A DNA stretch of 64,000 nt from assembly GCF_003515065.1 (NCBI RefSeq), contig NZ_QXGH01000012.1, positions 233,126 to 297,125 of the forward strand. The letters run 5' to 3'. Every line of letters starts with the position of its first letter. The stretch's first letter is position 1. The notes under the pieces were generated by a model that was not told the origin of the DNA, did not search any database, and saw only the letters and a program-made list of their open reading frames with translations. This DNA is from Nocardioides immobilis. Lineage in GTDB: Bacteria > Actinomycetota > Actinomycetes > Propionibacteriales > Nocardioidaceae. The translations under genes and the position numbers were made by a program. This document shows positions 9,326 through 18,797 of this stretch, one piece after another.

Positions 9326-11926
9326 TCAGCTCGCGCTGGCCGCGTCCGTGGCCTGGGCAGCGAGGGCGCGGGCCATGTCGGAGCGGCCCTCCTTGACGAA
9401 CCGCAGCGCCCCCGGGTTGACGCCGTCGGCCTGGTTGGCGAGCCAGGCGTCGACCTTGGCGAGCGCCTCGTCGGACGCCAGCACCCGCGGGAAGATGTAC
9501 TCCAGCGACACCGCTGCGCGGTGGGCACCGAGCCGTTCCCAGGCCAGCGGGGCGTCGGCGAGGAAGCGGTCGACGTACGGCGCCAGCACGTCCTGCTGGC
9601 CGTCGCGCATGAAGGACAGCACGACCTGCTTCGCGGTCTCGTTGGGGACCGAACCGTCGACCATCGCCTGGATCCAGGCCCGCGCCTTCGCCTCGGCGGT
9701 CGGCATCGCGGCCAGGGCGGCGGCGGCGTGCTCCTTGCCCGAGATCGTGTTGTCCTTGGCCAGCTCGGCGTCGATCCGGGCGTCGTCGGCCCGGCCGAGC
9801 CGCGCCAGGTTGTTGAGGAGCGTCCAGCGCAGGTCCTGGTCGATCGTCAGCCCGTCGAACGACAGCGAGCCGTCGAGGAGCGCCTCGAGGTCCGCGATCG
9901 CCTCCTCGCTGTGGGCGGCGCCGGCGTAGGAGCGGACGAACGTCAGCTGGTGGTCGGTGCCGGGCTCCGCGGCCGCGAGCAGGTCCCGCAGACCCCGCTC
10001 CCAGCGCTCACGCAGCGCGGCCTTGTTGGCCGGAGCGGCGTACTGCGTCACGGCCTGCGCGGCGAACGCCGGGAACGCCGTGAGGCCCCACGAGTCGGTC
10101 TCGGCGCCGATGTTGCCGAGCACCAGCGCGACGAAGTCGGTCGCCGACATCTCGGCGTCGCGGGTCATGTCCCACGCGGCGCTCCAGATCAGGGCGCGGG
10201 TGAGCGAGTCGTCGCAGGCGCCGAGGCTCGCGACGGCGGTGGCCAGCGAGCGCTCGTCGAGACGGACCTTGGCGAACGTGAGGTCGCCGTCGTTGAGGAG
10301 GAGCAGGTCGGGCTGGGCCTTGCCGACCAGCTCGTCGATCTCGGTGAGCCCGCCCACCACGTCGACCTCGACGTACTCGCTCCGGACCAGCCTGCCGTCC
10401 GCCCCAGAATCGGACACCGTGTTGTTGTAGAGGCCGATGCCGAGCCGGTGCCGGCGCAGGGTCGGCTGCTCTTCGATCGCGGTCTGCTTCACCGCGAACG
10501 AGGAGTACGCGCCATCCTCGGAGAGCTCGAACACCGGCGCGATCGTGTTGACGCCGGCGGTCTGCAGCCACTCCTGCGCCCACCCGGTCAGCTCGCGGCC
10601 CGACGCCTTCTCGAGCGCGGTCAGCAGGTCGATGAACTCGGTGTTGTCGTAGGCGTGGTCGCGGAAGTACTCCCGCAGGCCTTCGAGGAACGGCTCGAGC
10701 CCGACCCACGCGACCAGCTGCTTGAGCACCGCCGCGCCCTTGGCGTAGGTGATCATGTCGAAGTTCACCTCGACCGCGTGCAGGTCGACCATGTCGGTGG
10801 CGATGGGGTGCGTGCTGGGCAGCTGGTCGGAGCGGTAGCCGCGCTGCTTGCGCATGTTGGCGAAGCCGGTCCAGGCGTCGGTGTACGACGTCGCCTCGGC
10901 CTCGGCGTGGTAGCAGGCCCACTCGGCGAACGACTCGTTGAGCCAGAGGTCGTCCCACCAGCGCATCGTCACCAGGTTGCCGAACCACATGTGCGCCATC
11001 TCGTGGAGGATCACCGAGGCCCGGAACTCGTAGAACGAGCGCGGCTGGCGCGAGCGCGGGATGTACTCGTCACGCAGGGTCACGCAGCCGGCGTTCTCCA
11101 TCGCGCCCATGTTGTACTCGGGCACGTAGAGCTGGTCGTACTTCACGAACGGGTAGGGGAAGCCGAAGGCCTCCTCGAAGAACTCGAAGCCCTGCCGGGT
11201 GAGCAGCACGAGCTCCTCGCGGTCGCGGTCGAGCTCGGCCTTGAGCGACTGGCGCGAGTAGTGGCCCATCGGGATGGTGCCGTACTTGCCCTCGTAGACG
11301 TCCTGGACCTCGTAGTACTCACCGGCGACGACCGCGGTGATGTAGGTGGACATCCGCTTGGTGGTCGGGAAGGACCACAGCGCGTTGCCGACTCCCTTGT
11401 CGGGGGCCGGGGTCGGCGCGGGGGTCGAGGCGTTCGAGACGACCTTCCAGTGCGCGGGGGCGGTCACGTTGAAGTTGAAGACCGACTTGAGGTCGGGCTG
11501 CTCGAAGCAGGCGAAGACGCGCCGGGCGTCCGGCACCTCGAACTGCGAGTAGAGGTAGACCTTGCCATCCGCGGGGTCCACGAAGTGGTGGAGGCCCTCG
11601 CCGGTGTGCGAGTAGGTGCAGTCGGCGCGGACCACCACCGTGTTCTCGGCCTGGAGGCCGGTCAGCGGGATCCGGCTGTCGACGTACGACGCGACGTCGA
11701 CCGGATGGCCGTTGAGGACGATCTCGTGGACGGTCGCGTCCACGAGGTCGACCCAGGTCTCGGCCCCCGGCTCGCGGCAGGTGAACGAGATCGTGGAGGT
11801 CGATCCGAAGGTCTGGATGCCGTCTTCTTCGGCCTGGGTGAGGTCGAGGTCGACGGTGTACGACGTGACGTCGATCAGCGCGGCGCGGGCGGTGGCCTCG
11901 TCGCGCGTGAGGTTGGTTCCGGGCAT
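9326..11926 (-). CDS. pepN: Aminopeptidase N (M1 metallopeptidase)
   Basis: An 866-residue cytosolic zinc aminopeptidase that removes N-terminal residues from peptides. The exopeptidase motif GAMEN (in YNMGAMENAGCVTLRDEY) binds the substrate alpha-amine; the zinc site is HEMAHMWFGN plus the downstream Glu in WLNESFAEW. The N-terminal beta domain and the C-terminal ERAP1-like helical domain are both present, and length fits actinobacterial PepN (about 850-870). ATG 11926 gives the family-typical start MPGTNLTRDEATARA; an in-frame ATG at 11965 would add 13 residues. It is convergent with the DUF5130 gene and divergent from the CHAP gene. Confidence 0.95.
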   Translation of the reverse strand: MPGTNLTRDEATARAALIDVTSYTVDLDLTQAEEDGIQTFGSTSTISFTCREPGAETWVDLVDATVHEIVLNGHPVDVASYVDSRIPLTGLQAENTVVVRADCTYSHTGEGLHHFVDPADGKVYLYSQFEVPDARRVFACFEQPDLKSVFNFNVTAPAHWKVVSNASTPAPTPAPDKGVGNALWSFPTTKRMSTYITAVVAGEYYEVQDVYEGKYGTIPMGHYSRQSLKAELDRDREELVLLTRQGFEFFEEAFGFPYPFVKYDQLYVPEYNMGAMENAGCVTLRDEYIPRSRQPRSFYEFRASVILHEMAHMWFGNLVTMRWWDDLWLNESFAEWACYHAEAEATSYTDAWTGFANMRKQRGYRSDQLPSTHPIATDMVDLHAVEVNFDMITYAKGAAVLKQLVAWVGLEPFLEGLREYFRDHAYDNTEFIDLLTALEKASGRELTGWAQEWLQTAGVNTIAPVFELSEDGAYSSFAVKQTAIEEQPTLRRHRLGIGLYNNTVSDSGADGRLVRSEYVEVDVVGGLTEIDELVGKAQPDLLLLNDGDLTFAKVRLDERSLATAVASLGACDDSLTRALIWSAAWDMTRDAEMSATDFVALVLGNIGAETDSWGLTAFPAFAAQAVTQYAAPANKAALRERWERGLRDLLAAAEPGTDHQLTFVRSYAGAAHSEEAIADLEALLDGSLSFDGLTIDQDLRWTLLNNLARLGRADDARIDAELAKDNTISGKEHAAAALAAMPTAEAKARAWIQAMVDGSVPNETAKQVVLSFMRDGQQDVLAPYVDRFLADAPLAWERLGAHRAAVSLEYIFPRVLASDEALAKVDAWLANQADGVNPGALRFVKEGRSDMARALAAQATDAASAS

Positions 11927-12000
11927 GCCCGTCATCCTCGCATCGGAGCCCAGATTGTCAGACATCGGGCAGCGACCTGCGTCACAATGGAGGTGCCGCG

Positions 12001-12114
12001 GCGACGAACCACAACGGTGTAACTCAAGAAAGTCAAGCGCGACACGCCTGTGACCCCTGTGTTTTTGGGGGTTTTTGTTGCGCTGTGGGGCAAAAGTGAC
12101 CCAGAGTGTTCGCC
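12001..12114 (+). promoter_or_regulatory. Leader of the CHAP hydrolase gene with T5 tracts
   Basis: The pepN-CHAP intergenic region is richer in A and T than its surroundings and has two T5 tracts (12062-12066, 12072-12076) separated by five G residues. CCCC-N9-GGGG around the first tract could form a small hairpin. Wall hydrolase genes in actinobacteria are sometimes controlled by long leaders, but no known riboswitch core was recognised here. Confidence 0.3.
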
Positions 12115-13776
12115 ATGCGCCCCAGACGTTCGCTCTGGCGCGGGGGAACCGCGCTGCTCACCAGCACGCTTGTGGCGACCCTTCTCGTCGTTGCCGGACT
12201 GCAGCAGCAGGCCGGACCGCCGACCCCGATCCAGAGTCCCGACACCACCGCAGCGTCCGGGTCGACGTACCTCTGCACCGGCTACACCGGCTGTCGCAAC
12301 GCCGGCTACTCCGACGCGGGTTACGGCGCCGTCAACAACCGGATGTACTGGCGCATGTACAGCGGCCACAACTGCACCAACTACGTCGCCTACCGGATGA
12401 TCCGGGCCGGCATGTCGACCGAGCGGCCGTGGGACGGCACCGGCATGGCCTACAACTGGGGTCACGCGCGGTCGGACATCACCAACAACCGTCCGAGCGT
12501 CGGAGCCGTCGCGTGGTGGGACCGCTACGACAACGGCATCGGCTCCAGCGGCCACGTGGCGTACGTCGAGCGCGTGGTCTCCGCCGACGAGATCGTCATC
12601 AGCGAGGACTCCTGGAGCGGCGACTTCCACTGGCGGACGATCACCCGTGACAGCGGACGCTGGCCCACCGGCTTCATCCACTTCGTCGACAAGGCCGTCC
12701 AGAACACGGCGGCCCCGGCGATCTCCGGCACCCCGCAGGTCGGCGTCGAGCTGACCGTCTCCCGCGGGAGCTGGTCGCCCAACCGCGAGCTCAACTTCGG
12801 CTGGCAGTGGTACGCCGACGGCACGCCCGTCGCCGGCGCGACGGCGCGGACCTTCACGCCGACCGCGGAGGAGAAGGGCAAGGCGGTCACGGTCGAGGTC
12901 ACGGCGCGACGCCCCGGCTTCACCCCGGCGACCATCACGACGGCGCCGACCGCGCTCGTCGCGCGCGGCGAGTTCACCGTCGTCGCCCCGCCGACGATCA
13001 CCGGCGACCCCACGGTCGACGAGGTGCTGACGGCCACCCCCGCGACCTGGTCGCCGGCATCGGAGGACACCCTCTACCGCTGGAAGGCGGACGGAGTCCT
13101 CATCGAGGGCGCGACCGGTCGGACCCTCACCCTCACCCGGGCGCTGCTCGGCAAGACCATCGTCGTGGGTACCCACGCCCGGGCACCCGGCTACCGGAAC
13201 TCCCCGGTCCGCTCGGCGCCCATCGGCCCCGTCGTCGTCGGCGAGATCGTGGCCAGCACGCCTTCGACCCTCATCGGTCGGCTCCGCGTCGGCCAGGTGC
13301 TGACGGCGCAGCCCGGCGCGGTCGAGCCGTCCGACGCGACGGTGACCTACCAGTGGCTCCGCAACGGCACGCCGGTCACCGGCGCGACCACCGAGACGTA
13401 CTCGCTGACGGCCTCCGACCTCGGTGCCACGATGGCGGTCCGGGTCACCCGCTCGCGGCGCAACTACGCCGACCTCGTAGAGACGGTCACCGCCACCCGC
13501 GCGGTCACGGTCAAGCCGACGGTCACCCTGACCGCCGTGGGGCGCTCCCGGCGGGCCGTGGTCCGGGTCCAGGTCACGGCTCCCGACATCACCGTGACGG
13601 GCGACGCCACGGTCAAGGTCGGCGCGCAGCTCGCCACCGCCACGCTCGTCGACGGCCGCGCCCGCGTGGTCGTCACCGGCGTCGAGCCCGGCGAGCGCCG
13701 GGTGCGGGCGTGGTACGCCGGCAACGGGTCGGTCCTCCGGGCCAGGGCGGAGTCAACGGTGCACGTTCTGCCCTGA
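12115..13776 (+). CDS. Secreted CHAP-domain hydrolase with Ig-like repeats
   Basis: A 553-residue exported protein. An N-terminal signal peptide or anchor (about residues 8-29) precedes a CHAP amidase domain with the catalytic Cys in YSGHNCTNYVAYR (Cys87) and His in SSGHVAYVERV (His147), expected to cut peptidoglycan cross-links or stem peptides. Three related beta-sandwich repeats follow, each with a pattern like GTPQVGVELTVSRGSWSP ... WQWYADGTPVAGATARTF, then a final beta-rich domain. Such repeats often bind wall polymers. ATG 12115 is used; an in-frame GTG at 12106 is possible. The leader upstream has two T5 tracts, rare in this DNA. Confidence 0.85.
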   Translation: MRPRRSLWRGGTALLTSTLVATLLVVAGLQQQAGPPTPIQSPDTTAASGSTYLCTGYTGCRNAGYSDAGYGAVNNRMYWRMYSGHNCTNYVAYRMIRAGMSTERPWDGTGMAYNWGHARSDITNNRPSVGAVAWWDRYDNGIGSSGHVAYVERVVSADEIVISEDSWSGDFHWRTITRDSGRWPTGFIHFVDKAVQNTAAPAISGTPQVGVELTVSRGSWSPNRELNFGWQWYADGTPVAGATARTFTPTAEEKGKAVTVEVTARRPGFTPATITTAPTALVARGEFTVVAPPTITGDPTVDEVLTATPATWSPASEDTLYRWKADGVLIEGATGRTLTLTRALLGKTIVVGTHARAPGYRNSPVRSAPIGPVVVGEIVASTPSTLIGRLRVGQVLTAQPGAVEPSDATVTYQWLRNGTPVTGATTETYSLTASDLGATMAVRVTRSRRNYADLVETVTATRAVTVKPTVTLTAVGRSRRAVVRVQVTAPDITVTGDATVKVGAQLATATLVDGRARVVVTGVEPGERRVRAWYAGNGSVLRARAESTVHVLP

Positions 13777-13784
13777 CCGGGAAT

Positions 13785-13800
13785 GCGGACCGCGGTCCGC
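13785..13800. terminator. 16-bp perfect palindrome after the CHAP gene
   Basis: GCGGACCGCGGTCCGC is a perfect palindrome starting 9 bp after the CHAP stop and followed by CTTGTTGT. It could fold as a 6-bp stem with a 4-nt loop and act as a terminator. It also lies 15 bp before the start of the nitroreductase gene, so an operator role is possible. Confidence 0.4.
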
Positions 13801-13815
13801 CTTGTTGTGAGCGAT

Positions 13816-14454
13816 ATGACCATCTCGGAGAACGTCCGTGACCGCGCGGACTTCTGGTTCGACCCGCTCTGCCCGTTCGCGTGGATCACGTCCCGCTGGA
13901 TGCTCGAGGTGGAGCAGGTGCGCGACGTCGACGTCGAGTGGCACGTGATGAGCCTCGCCTACCTCAACCAGGACAGGGACATCCCCGACGCCTACCGCAC
14001 GCTGCTGGCGCCGGCATGGGGGCCCGTGCGAGTGCTCGTCGCCGCCGAGGAGCGGCACGGCAACGAGGCGTTGCTGCCGCTCTACACGGCGCTCGGCAAC
14101 CGCATCCACCTCGAGCAGCGTCCGCTCCACCAGGAGCCCGACGCCGGCCGCTCCCTGGTCGCCGCGGCGCTCGCGGAGGCCGGCCTCGATGCCGACCTGA
14201 TCGACGCGATGGACGACCAGTCCTACGACCACGCGGTGGTCAAGTCGCACCACGAGGGCATGGACCAGGTCGGCGACGACGTCGGTACGCCGACCATCGC
14301 CGTGAACGGATCGGCGTTCTTCGGTCCGGTGCTCTCGAGGATCCCGCGCGGCGAGGACGCCGGCCGGCTCTGGGACGGCGCCGTCGCGCTGGCGTCGTTC
14401 CCCTACTTCTACGAGCTCAAGCGGAGCCGCACGGGCGACCTGGATTTCGGCTGA
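13816..14454 (+). CDS. DsbA-family mycothiol-dependent nitroreductase (Rv2466c-like)
   Basis: A 212-residue thioredoxin-fold protein closely resembling mycobacterial Rv2466c, which uses mycothiol to reduce nitro compounds and supports oxidative stress defence. Shared segments include FWFDPLCPFAWITSRWMLE at the N terminus, AWGPVRVLVAAEERHG, KSHHEGMDQVGDDVGTPTI and FFGPVLSRIPRGEDAG. The active-site pair reads C-P-F-A rather than C-P-W-C, so only the nucleophilic cysteine is kept; a monothiol mechanism through a mycothiol mixed disulfide would fit. ATG 13816 is chosen; GTG 13807 in frame is an alternative. The next gene is also of a mycothiol-linked family. Confidence 0.88.
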   Translation: MTISENVRDRADFWFDPLCPFAWITSRWMLEVEQVRDVDVEWHVMSLAYLNQDRDIPDAYRTLLAPAWGPVRVLVAAEERHGNEALLPLYTALGNRIHLEQRPLHQEPDAGRSLVAAALAEAGLDADLIDAMDDQSYDHAVVKSHHEGMDQVGDDVGTPTIAVNGSAFFGPVLSRIPRGEDAGRLWDGAVALASFPYFYELKRSRTGDLDFG

Positions 14455-14475
14455 TTCGGGAGTAACGTCGGCGAC

Positions 14476-15018
14476 ATGGCCACGTCGACGACGACGACCG
14501 ATGCCGTGCGAGTCTTGGTGCACGCGCTCGACCAGGCCGGCGACGTACTGGATCACGTCTACGCCGACCGGGTCGCAAACCCGACGCCCTGCCGAGAGTG
14601 GGACGTCGGCGCGTTGGCCGACCACCTGGTCCACGCGCCGGAGCTCTTCCTGGCGATGATGCGCGGTGAGCAGCCGGACTGGTCGGCCCCGACGCCGCAC
14701 CTCACCGAGGGTTGGGCGGCTGCCTACCGGGTGCACGCCGACGACCTCCTCCATGCCTGGCACGAGCTCGACGGCGAGCCGCCACTCCCGGCAGAGTGGC
14801 AGATCGCCGAGCTCGCGATCCACGCCTGGGACCTCGCGGTGGCGGTCGGCTTCCCGATCGACCGCCTCGACCCGCAGGTCGCCGAGGTCGGTCTCGGCTT
14901 CCTGCGCGAGACCATGACACCTGAGCGCCGCGGCCAGTGGTTCGGCCCGGAGGTCGAGCCTCCCGCGGACGCGGGTCCATACGACGCGCTCGCCGCCTTC
15001 GCCGGTCGTCAGGTCTGA
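14476..15018 (+). CDS. TIGR03086-type DinB/mycothiol-binding fold protein
   Basis: A 180-residue four-helix-bundle protein of the DinB/YfiT group related to mycothiol-dependent maleylpyruvate isomerase. The pattern VANPTPCREWDVGALADHLVH carries the first metal-ligand-type His, and AIHAWDLAVAVGFP the second region. Substrate is unknown; metal-dependent thiol transferase activity is the family expectation. TAACGT at 14463-14468 lies 7 nt before ATG 14476, suggesting its own leaderless promoter even though it follows the nitroreductase by 21 bp. Confidence 0.82.
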   Translation: MATSTTTTDAVRVLVHALDQAGDVLDHVYADRVANPTPCREWDVGALADHLVHAPELFLAMMRGEQPDWSAPTPHLTEGWAAAYRVHADDLLHAWHELDGEPPLPAEWQIAELAIHAWDLAVAVGFPIDRLDPQVAEVGLGFLRETMTPERRGQWFGPEVEPPADAGPYDALAAFAGRQV

Positions 15019-15077
15019 CACGCCACGCACCTAAGGGTTCGCCTCTTCGGGCCCGAGATGTCGCATGCTCGATACCC

Positions 15078-16244
15078 ATGGGCTTCTCGGATCTGCCTGT
15101 TCGTCGTCGTGACGCCACCCGACTCGCGGCGGTGGCCGCGGCTGCCGTTGCGGGTGTCTCCATCGCCCGGCCGGCTGCTGCCGACCGCCGCCACCGGCTG
15201 CGCGCCCAGCCCGACGGGGTCGACGCCCTCGAGCTCGCGGTCGCCGGGCTGGCCGGAACCGCTCGGCGGGCCGGCGGCCTGCGGACCCCGGTCGTGGCCA
15301 CGACCCGGTTCGCCGCCCTCGGGGTGACCTGGGGCCGTGGGGACGGCCGGGTGCGCGCTCGCTGGCGCCGGGAGCGGAACGGCTGGACCGAGTGGCGCAC
15401 CCTGCCGCGGCTCGCGCACGGCCCGGACCCCGACTCCGACGAGGCGGCAGCCGCGACGTCGGCGACCGACCTGGTCTGGACGGAGCCGAGCGACGCGGTG
15501 CAGCTCGAGCTCACCGGTGACCAGCGCGACCCCGTGCTGGTCCTGCTACGTCCCCGCCGTCGCAAGGGCGACGGCCGGGTCGAGCAGCCCGCCCCCGTCG
15601 TCACCGACGTCGGCGCCCGCGAGGTGGGCAGCGTGCCGATGCCCGGCCTGCTCTTCCGCAAGGCCTGGGGTCCGGACCCCCGCCTCCGCAACGGGCGTCC
15701 GTCGTACAACAACAGGATCCGGCAGGTGCACGTCCACCACACGGTGAACAGCAACGACTACGCGCGGGCGGACGTGCCCGGCATGATCCGCGCGATGTAC
15801 CGGTACCACACGCGCAACCTCGGCTGGTCCGACCTCGGCTACAACTTCCTCGTCGACCGGTTCGGGCGGCTGTGGGAGGGACGGGCCGGCGGCCCGCGGC
15901 GCGCCGTGCGGGGTGCGCACACGCTGGGCTTCAACCACGCGTCCGTGGGCGTCGCGGCGATCGGCAACCTCGAGAGCGGGGCGGTCGGGAAGCGCATGAT
16001 CCGGGCATTGGTACGGGTCGCGGCCTGGAAGCTCGACATGTACGGCGGCAACCCGCACCGCACGATCTGGATCCGCTCGTCGGGGAGCGACCGGTTCCCC
16101 TACGGCGCCATGGTCGAGCTCCCGACGATCGACGGCCACCGCGACACCAACCAGACCGCGTGCCCGGGGCAGCACCTCTACGACGCGCTCCCGGCGGTAC
16201 GACGACGCACCGCGCGCCGGATCCGCGAGTTCCGCGCCGGGTAG
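15078..16244 (+). CDS. Secreted N-acetylmuramoyl-L-alanine amidase (PGRP type)
   Basis: A 388-residue exported enzyme. The N terminus has a twin-arginine-like signal (PVRRRDATRLAAVAAAAVAG) ending near ARPAAA. The C-terminal half (about residues 205-380) is an Amidase_2/PGRP domain: zinc ligands are expected in QVHVHHTVNSND and in TIDGHRDTNQTACPG, with YNFLVDRFGRLWEGR between. It should cleave the bond between MurNAc and L-Ala in cell-wall peptidoglycan. ATG 15078 is the start that places the Tat-like signal at the N terminus. A palindromic intergenic repeat follows the stop. Confidence 0.9.
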   Translation: MGFSDLPVRRRDATRLAAVAAAAVAGVSIARPAAADRRHRLRAQPDGVDALELAVAGLAGTARRAGGLRTPVVATTRFAALGVTWGRGDGRVRARWRRERNGWTEWRTLPRLAHGPDPDSDEAAAATSATDLVWTEPSDAVQLELTGDQRDPVLVLLRPRRRKGDGRVEQPAPVVTDVGAREVGSVPMPGLLFRKAWGPDPRLRNGRPSYNNRIRQVHVHHTVNSNDYARADVPGMIRAMYRYHTRNLGWSDLGYNFLVDRFGRLWEGRAGGPRRAVRGAHTLGFNHASVGVAAIGNLESGAVGKRMIRALVRVAAWKLDMYGGNPHRTIWIRSSGSDRFPYGAMVELPTIDGHRDTNQTACPGQHLYDALPAVRRRTARRIREFRAG

Positions 16245-16249
16245 TGGCG

Positions 16250-16288
16250 GGTGGTTGAGGTGCGAGCGGACCGCGCCCCGAAACCACC
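16250..16288. repeat. REP-like palindromic intergenic repeat, degenerate copy
   Basis: The arms GGTGGTT (16250-16256) and AACCACC (16282-16288) flank GAGGTGCGAGCGGACCGC and CCCCG. The pattern GGTGGTTGAGGTGCGAGC...CGAAACCACC matches a palindromic repeat that I recall as common between genes in Nocardioides-type genomes; that recollection was not checked. It sits between the amidase stop and the metG -10 region and may end the amidase transcript. Confidence 0.55.
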
Positions 16289-16303
16289 AATAGGATCCGC
16301 TGC

Positions 16304-18121
16304 ATGACTCGAGTCCTCTCCGCCGTCGCCTGGCCCTACGCCAACGGGCCCCGCCACATCGGCCACGTGGCCGGTTTCGGCGTGCCCTCCGACGTGTTCT
16401 CGCGCTACATGCGGATGGCCGGCCACGACGTGCTCATGGTCTCCGGGTCCGACGAGCACGGCACGCCGATCCTGATCGCGGCCGACGAGGCGGGAGTCTC
16501 GCCACAGGAGCTCGCCGACCAGAACCACCGGCTGATCGTCGAGGACTTCGTCGCGCTCGGACTGACCTACGACCTCTACACGCGGACGACGACGCGCAAC
16601 CACCACGCGACGGTGCAGGAGCTGTTCCTCGGGGTCTACGAGAACGGCTACTTCCTGGAGGAGACGACGTTCGGCGCGATCTCGCCGTCGACCGGGCGCA
16701 CCCTCCCGGATCGCTACATCGAGGGCACCTGCCCGATCTGTGGCTACGACGGCGCGCGCGGCGACCAGTGTGACAACTGCGGCAACCAGCTCGACCCGCA
16801 GGACCTCAAGAACCCGCGCAGCCGGATCAACGGCGAGACGCCGAAGTTCGTCGAGACCCAGCACTTCTTCCTCGACCTGCCGGCACTGGCCGACGCCCTC
16901 GGGGAGTGGCTCGACGACCGTGAGGCGACCGGCCTGTGGCGGCCGAACGTGATCCGCTTCTCCAAGAACATCCTCGACGAGATCCGGCCGCGGGCGATGA
17001 CCCGTGACATCGACTGGGGCATCGCGATCCCGCTCGACGGCTGGCGGGAGAACCCGACCAAGAAGCTCTACGTCTGGTTCGACGCGGTCATCGGCTACCT
17101 GTCCGCGTCGATCGAGTGGGCACGCCGCCTCGCCGAAACCGAGGGAACCAGCCCCGAGCGCTGGCGCGAGTGGTGGAACGATCCCGAGGCGCTGTCCTAC
17201 TACTTCATGGGCAAGGACAACATCACCTTCCACAGCCAGATCTGGCCGGCCGAGCTCCTGGCGTACGACGGCAAGGGCACGAAGGGCGGCAGCCCCGGAC
17301 GGTACGGCGCACTGAACCTGCCGACCGAGGTCGTCAGCTCGGAGTTCCTCACCATGGAGGGCAAGAAGTTCTCGTCGTCGAAGAAGGTCGTGATCTACGT
17401 TCGCGAGCTGCTGAGCCGTTACCAGCCCGACGCGTTCCGCTACTTCGTCGCCGCCGCCGGCCCGGAGAACCAGGACAGCGACTTCACCTGGGCGGAGTTC
17501 GTGCGTCGTACCAACGACGAGCTGGTCGCCGGCTGGGGCAACCTCGTCAACCGGACGGCGAACCTGATCCACAAGAACTTCGGGGAGATCCCGGCTGCGG
17601 GTGAGCTGACCGAGGGCGACGAGGCGGTGCTCGACGCCACCGAGGCCGCGTTCGGGACCGTCGGCGACCTGATCGGCCGCAACCGGATGCGACAGGCGAT
17701 CGGCGAGGCGATGCGGGCCGTGGGCGACGTCAACAAGTACGTCTCCGACCACGAGCCGTGGAAGCTCGCCAAGAGCACAGCCGAGGACGAGCGCGAGCGC
17801 CTTCGGACCATCCTGCACGTCGCGGCCCAGTGCGTCGCGGACCTCAACCTGGTGCTGTCGCCGTTCCTCCCGTTCTCCGCCAATGAGGTCGACCGCGCGC
17901 TCGGCGGGCCGGGCGCGGTCGCTCCGATGCCGCGGCTCGAGGAGGCCGACGACCTCGACGGCGGGGCGCCGTACCCGATCATCACGGGGGAGTACTCCGG
18001 CTTCCCCGCGTGGCGGCGGCACCCGATCGAGCCGGGCACTCCGGTGGGCAAGCCGACGCCGATCTTCACCAAGCTCGACCCGTCGGTCGTCGAGGAGGAG
18101 CTGGCCCGCCTGGAGGCGTAG
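16304..18121 (+). CDS. metG: Methionyl-tRNA synthetase
   Basis: A 605-residue class I synthetase that charges initiator and elongator tRNA-Met. The HIGH motif appears as NGPRHIGH and the KMSKS loop as KFSSSKK. The connective peptide has two CxxC pairs ([18 protein letters not shown]) for zinc, as in the MetG1 class with a full zinc knuckle set. The C-terminal helical anticodon-binding domain is present; there is no added tRNA-binding C-terminal domain. TAGGAT at 16291-16296 lies 7 nt before ATG, consistent with leaderless transcription. Confidence 0.96.
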   Translation: MTRVLSAVAWPYANGPRHIGHVAGFGVPSDVFSRYMRMAGHDVLMVSGSDEHGTPILIAADEAGVSPQELADQNHRLIVEDFVALGLTYDLYTRTTTRNHHATVQELFLGVYENGYFLEETTFGAISPSTGRTLPDRYIEGTCPICGYDGARGDQCDNCGNQLDPQDLKNPRSRINGETPKFVETQHFFLDLPALADALGEWLDDREATGLWRPNVIRFSKNILDEIRPRAMTRDIDWGIAIPLDGWRENPTKKLYVWFDAVIGYLSASIEWARRLAETEGTSPERWREWWNDPEALSYYFMGKDNITFHSQIWPAELLAYDGKGTKGGSPGRYGALNLPTEVVSSEFLTMEGKKFSSSKKVVIYVRELLSRYQPDAFRYFVAAAGPENQDSDFTWAEFVRRTNDELVAGWGNLVNRTANLIHKNFGEIPAAGELTEGDEAVLDATEAAFGTVGDLIGRNRMRQAIGEAMRAVGDVNKYVSDHEPWKLAKSTAEDERERLRTILHVAAQCVADLNLVLSPFLPFSANEVDRALGGPGAVAPMPRLEEADDLDGGAPYPIITGEYSGFPAWRRHPIEPGTPVGKPTPIFTKLDPSVVEEELARLEA

Positions 18122-18179
18122 GACGGATACGCCCGTCGGCGGACGATGATTCTGCCGACTCGGCCTAGTCTCCTTGCGC

Positions 18180-18794
18180 ATGACCATCGCGTTCCTGCTC
18201 ACCTCGCTGGTGATCGTCGCGACGCCCGGCACGGGTGCGCTCTACACGATCGCGGCGGGTCTCACCCGCGGGGCACGGGCCAGCGTGCTCGCGGCCTTCG
18301 CCTGCACGCTCGGCACGGTGCCGCACCTGCTGGCAGCCATCACCGGACTTGCTGCGCTGCTGCACGCGAGCGGTGTCGCGTTCGCGGTCCTCAAGTACGC
18401 GGGCGTCGCGTACCTGCTCTACATGGCCTGGGCCACGTGGCGCGACCACGGCGCGCTGTCCGTCGACGACGGTGAGACCGACGTACGCCGATCGGTCTGG
18501 ACCGTCCTCGGCGCCGGCATCACGCTCAACCTCCTCAATCCCAAGCTGACGATCTTCTTCTTCGCCTTCCTGCCGCAGTTCGTCCCGGCGGGGGACGGCG
18601 CGGTGCCGGCGATGCTCGTGCTCAGCACGGTCTTCATGGCGATGACGTTCGTCGTGTTTGCCGCGTACGGCGTCTTCGCGGCCGCCGTCCGCGACCACGT
18701 GCTGCGCCGGCCGCGGGTGCTCGACGCGGTGCGGAAGGTGTTCGCCGCGACCTTCGCCGCCCTGGCGGGTCGGCTGGCGTTCGAATCGCGCTGA
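18180..18794 (+). CDS. LysE-family amino acid exporter
   Basis: A 204-residue membrane protein with five or six hydrophobic helices. The N-terminal LysE/RhtB signature is seen as LLTSLVIVATPGTGALYTIAAGLTRG, shown here only to mark the conserved PG pair, and the second half has the NPKLTIFFFAFLPQF motif typical of the RhtB group. It should export amino acids or related small metabolites by exchange with protons. ATG 18180 follows TAGTCT (18166-18171) by 8 nt; a TTG at 18174 is a weaker alternative. It converges on the regulator gene with 3 bp between stops. Confidence 0.88.
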   Translation: MTIAFLLTSLVIVATPGTGALYTIAAGLTRGARASVLAAFACTLGTVPHLLAAITGLAALLHASGVAFAVLKYAGVAYLLYMAWATWRDHGALSVDDGETDVRRSVWTVLGAGITLNLLNPKLTIFFFAFLPQFVPAGDGAVPAMLVLSTVFMAMTFVVFAAYGVFAAAVRDHVLRRPRVLDAVRKVFAATFAALAGRLAFESR

Positions 18795-18797
18795 CGT

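Noticed and set aside
12001..12114. c-di-AMP (ydaO-type) riboswitch before the wall hydrolase
   Set aside because: The region is too short and the conserved core could not be recognised; kept only as an unexplained leader.
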